From IMG/VR virus record IMGVR_UViG_3300042479_000825, positions 1 to 27,336 of that record: DNA of 27,336 nucleotides. One strand, given 5' to 3'. Origin of the DNA: a virus. Under the pieces are notes generated by a model that was not told the origin of the DNA, made no database searches, and saw nothing but the letters and a program-made list of their open reading frames with translations. A program made the position numbers and the translations under genes. Shown one piece after another: positions 8,049 to 14,836 of the stretch (position 1 is its first letter; every line of letters begins with the position of its first letter).

Positions 8049-9695
8049 ATGAGTACACCTGTAATGAACAATGGATTGTTCTTGAGAGACACGAACTATA
8101 AAGTTAGCTCTCACTTGGATTCTTACCACTTGGTGAACATGCTAAAATCTGCTGAACCTATGGATTTAGGACCAGTTGATTTGTGGGCAATGACACAAAA
8201 AGTAGAAATGCCTTTATACCAAATGGCTTCTTTTGGTGGTAAAAACACAATTATGGTAGACACTCCTCGTGGAGAGTACAAATGGCAAACACCAATTGTA
8301 CAAGATTTACCTTACATCACTGAAAACGTTGAACCTGCTAACGCTAAGTTAGGACAAGATGGTACAACTTTCAAAATCAAAGTTAACAAACGTGCGTTTG
8401 GACATGGTGACATCGTTACTTATGACAAATACAAAGGTTTGGAGATGTACGTTACTGCTGATGACATTCTTCCTTCTGGAGATGGTTACATCTATACAGT
8501 ACAGTTAGTGAACAACAACAACACTGCTTATTTAGATGCAGTTAAGTATTTGAAACCAGGGACTAAGTTCTTCAGAAAAGGTTCTGCCCGTGGTGAATAT
8601 GGAGAGAAATTCTCTGACATCGGTGAATTAACAAATGGCTTTAGAGAGTACTACAACTTTGTTGGTGGTGCTGAAGCTCACGTTCACTATTCAGTTTCTT
8701 CTCGTGCTGAGTTAATGTTGAAAGGTGGTATTAACCAAGATGGTACAGTTCCTGTAACTGAGATCTGGAGATCATTTGATAAAAACATTGACCCTTCTTT
8801 GACAAACATCGATGCTATGGTGAAAACTATGGGTAAAGATTACATCAAAAAAGCATATGACAATGGTAACTTAACTCGTTCTTTCTTAACTAAGTTAGAG
8901 TCTGCTCACTTATCAAAAATTGCAAATGACATTGAGACTTACTTAATGTGGGGTCAAGGTGGTAGAATCAAACAAGATGGTCCAGATGATATGAGATTAT
9001 CTGTAGGTTTATGGGGTCAATTAGATAACTCTTTCAAACGTATCTACAACAAATCTTCTTTCTCTTTGGAGTTATTCCGTTCTGAGATTTTCAACTTCTA
9101 CAATGGTAAAGTTGAGTTTAAAGGTCCAGATCCATCTCGTCAAATCATTGTTCAAACTGGTATGGCTGGTATGAAAATGATCAATGAGGCTATCAAAAAA
9201 GAAGCATTTAACACTGCAGGTTCTGGAACACAGTTATACGCAAGTATGGACAAATCTGGTATGAATGCTATCTCTGGTAACAACGCAATGGATTTGAACT
9301 TTGGATTTGCATTTACTTCTTACACAATTCCTTTCTTAGCGAATGTGAAATTTGTGTTGAACTCTGCATTTGACAACGTACATACAAATGACATTGAAAA
9401 CCCAATCATAGATGGTTTCCCATTGTCTTCTTACAACTTCATCGTTTTTGATATCACTGATAACACTAATGACAACATTTACTTGTTGAAATTAAAATGG
9501 GACAATGAATTGAAATGGTTCTACCAAAATGGAACAATGGATTACATGGGTCGCTCTCAAGGTTTTGCATCATCTGGTAACTTCAATGGATACCGTGTAA
9601 TGATGTCTCAAACTATGCCAGCTATCTGGGTTAAAGATCCAACTAAGGTTCTTAAAATTGTTATGAGAAACCCTATCACTGGTGGTTCTTTCTAA
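8049..9695 (+). CDS. major capsid protein (HK97-fold, by context)
   Basis: A 548-aa protein after the scaffold candidate. Its composition suits an HK97-type shell protein: an N-terminal arm (1-60), a mixed alpha/beta body with many Gly/aromatic turns, a long central helix region around 245-300 (KDYIKKAYDNGNLTRSFLTK, then HLSKIANDIETYLMWG), and a C-terminal part ending in a beta-rich segment (VMRNPITGG). The gene uses more C-ending Asn, Lys-neutral and Phe codons (AAC, TTC) than its neighbours, as expected of a highly expressed gene, and it has its own strong terminator just after the stop. These two facts and its place after portal and scaffold are the main evidence; I did not identify a diagnostic short motif. 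The start follows an A/T-only leader. Confidence 0.8.
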   Translation: MSTPVMNNGLFLRDTNYKVSSHLDSYHLVNMLKSAEPMDLGPVDLWAMTQKVEMPLYQMASFGGKNTIMVDTPRGEYKWQTPIVQDLPYITENVEPANAKLGQDGTTFKIKVNKRAFGHGDIVTYDKYKGLEMYVTADDILPSGDGYIYTVQLVNNNNTAYLDAVKYLKPGTKFFRKGSARGEYGEKFSDIGELTNGFREYYNFVGGAEAHVHYSVSSRAELMLKGGINQDGTVPVTEIWRSFDKNIDPSLTNIDAMVKTMGKDYIKKAYDNGNLTRSFLTKLESAHLSKIANDIETYLMWGQGGRIKQDGPDDMRLSVGLWGQLDNSFKRIYNKSSFSLELFRSEIFNFYNGKVEFKGPDPSRQIIVQTGMAGMKMINEAIKKEAFNTAGSGTQLYASMDKSGMNAISGNNAMDLNFGFAFTSYTIPFLANVKFVLNSAFDNVHTNDIENPIIDGFPLSSYNFIVFDITDNTNDNIYLLKLKWDNELKWFYQNGTMDYMGRSQGFASSGNFNGYRVMMSQTMPAIWVKDPTKVLKIVMRNPITGGSF

Positions 9696-9707
9696 CAACT
9701 GAATTAT

Positions 9708-9738
9708 GAAGAGGGAGGCAACCCCCTCTTCTTTTTTT
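9708..9738 (+). terminator. intrinsic terminator after the capsid gene
   Basis: GAAGAGGG (9708-9715) pairs perfectly with CCCTCTTC (9724-9731) across an 8-nt loop and is followed by seven T residues (9732-9738). This is a textbook Rho-independent terminator, 13 nt after the capsid stop codon. Confidence 0.9.
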
Positions 9739-9761
9739 CTTAAACTCCACACCTCAAACAT

Positions 9762-9833
9762 ATCTAGCAATAGATCGCCAGGGATAAAATCCTGGTACTT
9801 CTAAGTAACAACAACCTTTAAGTGGTTTAGAAG
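9762..9833 (+). other. cluster of three hairpins in a gene-free leader
   Basis: Between the capsid terminator and the next gene there is no ORF but three consecutive inverted repeats: ATCTA-GCAA-TAGAT (9762-9775, a GNRA-type tetraloop), CCAGG (9778-9782) with CCTGG (9791-9795), and CTTCTAA (9798-9804) with TTAGAAG (9827-9833). It does not fold as a tRNA: no T-arm consensus is present. It could be a small structured RNA, an mRNA processing site or a regulatory leader. Confidence 0.4.
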
Positions 9834-9863
9834 ATAAGTAGCAGTAATGTGAAACTAATGTTG

Positions 9864-9871
9864 TAAATTTG
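9864..9871 (+). promoter_or_regulatory. Bacteroidota-type -7 promoter element
   Basis: TAAATTTG, followed by CA, is an exact match to the Bacteroidota -7 consensus TAnnTTTG and lies 25 nt before the next ATG, just after a terminator. A clear -33 TTTG is not seen, so it may depend on a phage factor or be a chance match. Confidence 0.45.
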
Positions 9872-9896
9872 CATAAACCAACAAAAAAACAAAAAG

Positions 9897-10919
9897 ATGA
9901 GTACAATTATTGAAAAGCACCAAGCCTTTAAAAAGAACAGTGCATTAGCAATCAGACCTTTTATCAATGATGAAATTGATAACATGGGTTTAGAAAAATA
10001 TAACATGGTTTTATTTGAATCAGTTTTTCATGAAGAACCATTAATGTGTTTAGAATACAATGGTATCAAACGCTATGTAACAGGTTTAAATGAGTTTGCT
10101 CCAGAAGTAAAAAATTTACCTGATGAGGAAAAAGAAGCTGCAATAAAAGAAATAAGAACTATTGTTGCTTCATTAGAAAGAGACTTAGCATCAAACGTTG
10201 TTAAGATTGATGATGAAAACTTTTGGGATAAGGTAAAACTTTTAAACCCATCAAACGATGAGTTCTGGGACAAGATTGTAATGAGATTTGGAAATGAACC
10301 TGTGTTCTTAGATCCAGTGAATGATCCTTATGATTTGATCAAATTAAAAGCTATAGAAGCAGGAGGTTTTTCATTGGTGTTTAAATCTTTGAATGATGCA
10401 AGAGCTAATGGTGGACAAGGAACAGGAGCTAAGTTTTACTTAGATAAATTTGAAGAAACTGCTTCTATCAAAACTGAAGTTAAAAAATTACGTAACAAAG
10501 CTGCTGCTGAATTACAAAAATTATTTGATAAAAACTTTAACAAGTTATTCTTAGTTGCTAAAGTTATAGATGCAAACTCTTCTCAATACAAAAAATCTAC
10601 ACCATTAGATATTATTTATGGTAACATGGATGCATACATCAATGGTGAAACAGTTGAAAAAGACAAAAAGAAAACTGCACAAAGATTCTTGGATATTGCT
10701 GCTTTAGATATGGAAACATTGAAATTGAGAGCAATTGTTAAAGATGCTAACTTATACAAACTGATTGCTGTAAGAGGTGATGGTTATATTTACCATATGA
10801 AATCTTCTGCAATGTTAGGTAAAAACTCATCTGATGTAGTTGAGTATTTGAAAAACCCATTGAACGAGGATGTTTTAATGGATGTAACAAAAGGAACTGA
10901 ACAATACTGGAATAGCTAA
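9897..10919 (+). CDS. conserved phage protein of unknown function after capsid, 340 aa
   Basis: A 340-aa soluble protein, first gene of the transcript that begins after the capsid terminator. The N-terminal half is acidic and helical (LPDEEKEAAIKEIRTIV; DDENFWDKVKLLNPSNDEFW). The C-terminal half has a Lys-rich helical segment (KKLRNKAAAELQKLFDKNFN, about 200-219) and ends in a mixed alpha/beta part. No transmembrane segment or catalytic motif is visible. Its position between major capsid and connector genes suggests an accessory head, neck or internal virion protein. Its stop TAA overlaps the next ATG by one base, so translation of the following connector-like gene is probably coupled. Confidence 0.7.
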   Translation: MSTIIEKHQAFKKNSALAIRPFINDEIDNMGLEKYNMVLFESVFHEEPLMCLEYNGIKRYVTGLNEFAPEVKNLPDEEKEAAIKEIRTIVASLERDLASNVVKIDDENFWDKVKLLNPSNDEFWDKIVMRFGNEPVFLDPVNDPYDLIKLKAIEAGGFSLVFKSLNDARANGGQGTGAKFYLDKFEETASIKTEVKKLRNKAAAELQKLFDKNFNKLFLVAKVIDANSSQYKKSTPLDIIYGNMDAYINGETVEKDKKKTAQRFLDIAALDMETLKLRAIVKDANLYKLIAVRGDGYIYHMKSSAMLGKNSSDVVEYLKNPLNEDVLMDVTKGTEQYWNS

Positions 10920-11617
10920 TGGATAATAATACGTTACAAATCAAGGTAAGAGAAAGGTTAAACAAGTTAGCTTCTCAAGATTATGACAACATTGAGTGTT
11001 GGCATATTGCAGAAGCGTTTAACAAAGCTCAATTGGAATGGGTTAGGCGTCAAATACATGTTGGTGCTGGACATACTACTTCTGATGAATCTAGTAAGAT
11101 GCAAATCGATGACATTCAGCCTTTGATTGTTCCTAACACTATGACTATAACGGCAATGGACTCCTATTATGAAACAGGGTTATTACCTGCAAATTATTTA
11201 TATTTTAAAAGAATATCTGTCAAAGCTTTGTCAAACTGTTGTCCTCCAAGGAGGATGATAGTTTACCAGGCTACTGTAGCTGATGTAGATAATCTTTTAG
11301 AAGATGTTCATAAAAGTCCAAGTATAGAATGGGGTGAAACTTTTTTTACACTGCAAAGTAACAGAATTAGAATCTATACAAACAATAAGTTTGCTATTGA
11401 ACCACCAGTTTTATATTACTATAGAAAACCAAGATATGTTTCATTTTTAGGTTGTGCTAGTCTTGCAGACGGTACACCTTCTCCAGATGTAACATGTGAA
11501 TTTAAAGATGATATTGCTGAGTTAATCATAGATTCTACTGTTGCTATTATAGCAGGTGATTTAGAACTCTTTAATCAATATCAAAGAAACAAAGGTAACG
11601 CACAAGAAAACGATTAA
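10919..11617 (+). CDS. head-tail connector / neck protein candidate, 232 aa
   Basis: A 232-aa protein starting with a helical segment (LQIKVRERLNKLASQDYDNI...WHIAEAFNKAQLEWVRRQI), then a beta-rich core (LPANYLYFKRISVKA, RIRIYTN, VLYYYRKPRYVSF), then a C-terminal helix (FKDDIAELIIDSTVAIIAGD). This helix - beta core - helix plan, in this position, is common to a group of small Bacteroidota-phage proteins thought to form a ring under the portal, equivalent to gp6/gp15-type head-completion proteins. Cysteines CC at NCCPPRR may bind metal. It lies 2 nt before the Dps-like gene. Functional assignment is by analogy and position only. Confidence 0.6.
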   Translation: MDNNTLQIKVRERLNKLASQDYDNIECWHIAEAFNKAQLEWVRRQIHVGAGHTTSDESSKMQIDDIQPLIVPNTMTITAMDSYYETGLLPANYLYFKRISVKALSNCCPPRRMIVYQATVADVDNLLEDVHKSPSIEWGETFFTLQSNRIRIYTNNKFAIEPPVLYYYRKPRYVSFLGCASLADGTPSPDVTCEFKDDIAELIIDSTVAIIAGDLELFNQYQRNKGNAQEND

Positions 11618-11619
11618 CT

Positions 11620-12087
11620 ATGGACATGGATTTCAGTGGTCAATACAGACTAAAAAGAAGAACGTTCTCACCTGCAGGTTCTGTAGAAAGAGAAGAAAGA
11701 GATGAACCACTTGAGGTATGTGTTGCTGAAGTGGTATCATGTTTAATGAATGCTGCTACATCTTTTCACAAACTTCACTTAAGAGTTTCTGGTCAAGGTG
11801 CTTATGCTGCACATAAAGCATTGAATGAATTATATGACGCTTTACCTGGACATGCTGATGATTTAGCAGAAAGTTTTCAAGGAAGAGCAGAAAAACTATT
11901 GGTTTACGAAGAAAATCCTCCAAAAGTTTTGAATTCTGTTGAGGAAGCGTTATCTTATTTAAGAGAGTTAGATATGGAAATTTGTGAACTACAGTCAAAG
12001 ATGCCTTACAGCGAGATAGTCAATGACTTAGATACAGCAAAAAGCACATTAAACTCAAGCAAATACAAACTATTATTTTTAAAATAA
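11620..12087 (+). CDS. Dps/ferritin-like protein
   Basis: A 155-aa protein whose residues 33-90 align without gaps to the core of Dps (ferritin-like DNA-protection protein). SFHKLHLRVSG gives H53, AAHKALNELYD gives H65, and HADDLAES gives D80 and E84. Spacing H53-H65-D80-E84 equals that of the E. coli Dps ferroxidase residues H51-H63-D78-E82; the fifth ligand (D67) is Asn69 here with Glu70 next to it. A third helical segment spans about 105-155. Dps proteins form 12-mers that oxidise and store iron, and some bind DNA. A short basic N-terminal tail (RLKRRTF, 10-16) could contact DNA or protein. Related phage proteins have been filed under domain-of-unknown-function families. Placement among connector and tail genes suggests co-production with virions. 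Confidence 0.75.
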   Translation: MDMDFSGQYRLKRRTFSPAGSVEREERDEPLEVCVAEVVSCLMNAATSFHKLHLRVSGQGAYAAHKALNELYDALPGHADDLAESFQGRAEKLLVYEENPPKVLNSVEEALSYLRELDMEICELQSKMPYSEIVNDLDTAKSTLNSSKYKLLFLK

Positions 12088-12120
12088 ACACTTTTTTTAT
12101 TAACCCTTAATTTTTATCTT

Positions 12121-13758
12121 ATGAGTTATTTTCCACATGCATTTGAAAAGATGCTGGTTGCTACGGCAGCAACAACACCATTCCGTGTAGGTAATGGTAC
12201 ATTAAACACTTTAGATTTGACAGCTGGTCAAATTGGAGTTGTTGATGCAAAAACAAATTTGTTGTTAAATACAACAGGTACACCTACTTACGCTGCTACA
12301 CCAATGGTGTATTTAGCACAAGGTTCTTTTAGAGTATCTGATAAACTTGGTTCATCTTTACATGGTGGATATCAAGAAACAGTAAAATCAAAAGGTATCA
12401 ATCCTAAGTATGTAAGTAAGTTTTACAAAACTTTACCTGCATTACCAGTACAAAACATTATCAAAGTTAACAATCCTGGATGTGCATTAAAATGTAACAC
12501 AACATACAGATTGCGTTTAGATGTAAAAGGTTCTCCTGCATTACGTTTCTTAACACATAACTTGTACAGAACTTTAGATGCTACAACTGGATGTTGTGCA
12601 ACTGGAAATCCTGACGTTGATGCTAACATTGTATTGTTACAATGGAAAGATCAAATCAATGACTATCCTTTAGTACAAGATTTTGTTAAAGCAATCGTTT
12701 GGAACAAATTGATTACTGTTGCTACAGGTACAGCTACTGCTGCTGCTGCATTAACAATGTCTGACAGAACAGGTATCAAAGCTGGTCAAAGAGTAACTTT
12801 TACTCCTTCAACTGCTTCATCTGCAACTGTTTCTAACATTACTGGATTTACTTTTACAGTTGGTACTGCTACTAATACTGTATTCTCTGTAGGTCAAGTA
12901 CTTACTGGAACAGGTGTTTCTGCAGGAACAAAAATTGTTGAATTGTTAACTGGTAACGGTGGTACAGGTTCTACATTTAGAGTTGATAAATACAGTGCAA
13001 CTGGTTCTCAAACTATTGCGTCTGCTACTGCTCTTACACTTTTTGTTGCTTCAACTTATGTTGCTGCTACTGGTGCTGGTGCTGTTGCGTTAGTTGCTGC
13101 TAAACTTCCATGGGAAGCTAGTACAACTGCTACTGCAAATATTACTACAACTATCATCACTCCTGTTTTCAATGAAAACATTATCAGTGATTACTACGAT
13201 TCAACTGGTGCTCTTATTACTGGATACGTTCCTGTTACAGGTGCATCTATTGCAAACGTTGTTTCTTACTTAGAATTAATTGGAGCATATACTGCAACTG
13301 AATTCTTAGATTGTTCTTTCTCTCCAAGAGATCACGTTGAATTACAACCAATTCAAATCTATGCATCTATTGTTGATGATTCAGGATTAGCTTGTAGTGC
13401 ATCTTGTTTTGCTGTTTCTGAAACACAACAAACATTCCAAGGTAAAGGATTCCGTGAGCCATTAGTTAGAGAGTTAATCTTAGCTAAACGTTACATGCAA
13501 GAAGACTGGAAAGAAGATGTACGTTTACGTGAAGTTTTAGGTGATACATCTTTAGCAGAACTTGAAAAAGGTGCTAAATTTGTTGTGTATCACATCTTAC
13601 ATAGTGTACCACGTAAATCTAACCCATCTGGTTTATTTGACAATGATCAATACTTGATCAAAGTTGTAGCTAAAGCTGAAGACACTGTCTTTGAAACATA
13701 CTTGAACACATTGTTATTAAGTTCTGGTAACAACGTTCAGTTAGAAGTTTTAGCATAA
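12121..13758 (+). CDS. probable abundant virion structural protein (tail tube/sheath or decoration candidate), 545 aa
   Basis: A 545-aa protein not recognised by a diagnostic motif. Residues 1-200 and 350-545 form a mixed alpha/beta frame, with a charged helical segment (EPLVRELILAKRYMQEDWKE, 446-465) and a beta-rich C-terminus. Between about 200 and 345 lies a Thr/Ala-rich, low-complexity beta region that includes VGQVLTGTGVSAGTKI and GNGGTGSTFRVDKYSATGSQ (257-297), a Gly-turn module often found in phage surface and fibre proteins and probably an inserted exposed domain. The gene has its own strong terminator, like the capsid gene, which suggests high output. It is the best candidate in this window for the second most abundant virion protein. 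Tail sheath, tube or head decoration cannot be separated from sequence alone. Confidence 0.6.
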   Translation: MSYFPHAFEKMLVATAATTPFRVGNGTLNTLDLTAGQIGVVDAKTNLLLNTTGTPTYAATPMVYLAQGSFRVSDKLGSSLHGGYQETVKSKGINPKYVSKFYKTLPALPVQNIIKVNNPGCALKCNTTYRLRLDVKGSPALRFLTHNLYRTLDATTGCCATGNPDVDANIVLLQWKDQINDYPLVQDFVKAIVWNKLITVATGTATAAAALTMSDRTGIKAGQRVTFTPSTASSATVSNITGFTFTVGTATNTVFSVGQVLTGTGVSAGTKIVELLTGNGGTGSTFRVDKYSATGSQTIASATALTLFVASTYVAATGAGAVALVAAKLPWEASTTATANITTTIITPVFNENIISDYYDSTGALITGYVPVTGASIANVVSYLELIGAYTATEFLDCSFSPRDHVELQPIQIYASIVDDSGLACSASCFAVSETQQTFQGKGFREPLVRELILAKRYMQEDWKEDVRLREVLGDTSLAELEKGAKFVVYHILHSVPRKSNPSGLFDNDQYLIKVVAKAEDTVFETYLNTLLLSSGNNVQLEVLA

Positions 13759-13778
13759 TCTAACACACTATAAAAATT

Positions 13779-13806
13779 AGGGAGAGCATTAGTTCTCCCT
13801 TTTTTT
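13779..13806 (+). terminator. intrinsic terminator after the 545-aa structural gene
   Basis: AGGGAGA (13779-13785) pairs with TCTCCCT (13794-13800) across an 8-nt loop, followed by a run of T residues to 13806. It closes the transcript that starts near 9897. Confidence 0.9.
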
Positions 13807-13861
13807 GTTTATGTGACTTTTTATTACTAAATTCTTATTGTAGAACTTACTTATTTGACTT

Positions 13862-14431
13862 ATGGCAACAAGACACGAATTAGCATTAGATGTGATAGAA
13901 ACATCATGTGAAAACATACTAAACATTAGAGACCAATCTATTTATGCATTGGGTCTTAGTGTAGATTGCCCACGTTTAGATGTGTGGGTTCCAGGTTTTG
14001 CACAACCAAATTACTTTGATACACCTACAACAGGTCTTTTACCAAACTTTGATTTGAGACTTACACCTGCTCAATTATGTGCACCAGGTTTACCAGTAGG
14101 TGCAACAAGTACATTACCTGATGGTATTTATACTATAAGATATAGCGTATCTCCAAATAATTTAGCATTTGTTGAGTACTATCATTTAAGAACTACTAAG
14201 TTAACAAATGCATACTATAAAGAATTATGCAAGTTAAGATTAGAACCTTGTGAACCAACAGCAGAGATAAAACAAAAATTAAATGATTTGCGTTATATCA
14301 AGATGTTGATTGATGGTGCTAAAGCAAAAACAGAATACTGTCATGCTCCAAAACAAGGAAAAGAAATGTATGATTTTGCTGCAAAGCAATTACATAAATA
14401 TCAAAATGGATGTTGTTTAACATGCCATTAA
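13862..14431 (+). CDS. cysteine-rich virion-associated protein candidate, 189 aa
   Basis: A 189-aa protein opening a new transcript after a terminator. The N-terminal 110 residues are beta-rich (VDCPRLDVWVPGF; DFDLRLTP-like strands; LPDGIYTIRYSVSPNN, 88-103) and resemble a small tail or baseplate beta-sandwich. The C-terminal part is helical, with several charged repeats, and ends in a cysteine cluster GCCLTCH. Other cysteines at CENIL, DCPR, LCAPG and LEPCEP make it unusually Cys-rich for a virion protein. Together with the two small genes that follow, it forms a Cys-rich trio just before the fibre genes. Function unknown; an adaptor to which fibres attach is a reasonable guess. Confidence 0.6.
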   Translation: MATRHELALDVIETSCENILNIRDQSIYALGLSVDCPRLDVWVPGFAQPNYFDTPTTGLLPNFDLRLTPAQLCAPGLPVGATSTLPDGIYTIRYSVSPNNLAFVEYYHLRTTKLTNAYYKELCKLRLEPCEPTAEIKQKLNDLRYIKMLIDGAKAKTEYCHAPKQGKEMYDFAAKQLHKYQNGCCLTCH

Positions 14432-14457
14432 TATAAACACTTTAAAACCAACAAGTT

Positions 14458-14607
14458 ATGTTTTGTCCAAATTGTCAAAGAAGTTTAGGATGTGGTTGTC
14501 AGAAACGTGTTGCATCTGATGGTGCACAAGTTTGTCAACATTGTATCAGTGATTATGAAATAAAAATTGCAAATCTTAAACACATACCTAAAACTAAACT
14601 CAACTAA
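14458..14607 (+). CDS. 49-aa zinc-ribbon-like miniprotein
   Basis: A short ORF in the gap between two longer genes: ATG at 14458, stop TAA at 14605-14607, 49 codons. It begins MFCPNCQRSLGCGCQK and continues with VCQHC, giving two C-x-x-C knuckles (C3/C6 and C26/C29) plus C12-G-C14. This is the layout of a compact zinc ribbon. It starts 26 nt after the preceding stop and ends 1 nt before the next ATG (14609), so the trio of small genes is translated as a unit. The spacing of cysteines, the A-rich leader and lack of any overlap with better ORFs support it as real. Zn binding is inferred; partner unknown. Confidence 0.7.
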   Translation: MFCPNCQRSLGCGCQKRVASDGAQVCQHCISDYEIKIANLKHIPKTKLN

Positions 14608-14608
14608 T

Positions 14609-14836
14609 ATGTCAGCAAAATCCACAATCAATAAACTTTTTTCTGAAGCAATTTTTGCTGATTATCAAACTAAACGTTTTGGTTTGAAAAATTGTAATAA
14701 CAAGGTTGATGTAGATCTTGCATATGACTTGTTAAATTTGTACAATGTAACAAACAGTTTAGTTGATTGTAATCCTGAAGAACAACTTGCTTGTTGTCCA
14801 CTTTGTGTTATTGAAGAACGTATAAATACTTTATAA
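14609..14836 (+). CDS. small cysteine-containing protein, 75 aa
   Basis: The frame is open from 14567, but the likely start is the ATG at 14609, which follows the miniprotein stop by 1 nt; an earlier start would overlap that gene by 41 nt. The 75-aa product is mainly helical (INKLFSEAIFADYQTKRFGL; DVDLAYDLLNLYNVTNSL) and ends with a cysteine cluster ACCPLC before a charged tail. Its stop TAATGG shares a base with the start of the following adhesin. It could be a metal-binding adaptor or chaperone for the fibres; nothing is recognised directly. Confidence 0.65.
   Translation: MSAKSTINKLFSEAIFADYQTKRFGLKNCNNKVDVDLAYDLLNLYNVTNSLVDCNPEEQLACCPLCVIEERINTL

Noticed and set aside
9762-9840. Possible tRNA in the leader after the capsid gene
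   Set aside because: The hairpins do not form a cloverleaf, no TTCRA T-loop is present and loop sizes are wrong.
14567-14608. Earlier start (ATG at 14567) for the 75-aa gene
   Set aside because: It would overlap the 49-aa zinc-ribbon gene by 41 nt; ATG at 14609 follows that gene's stop directly.
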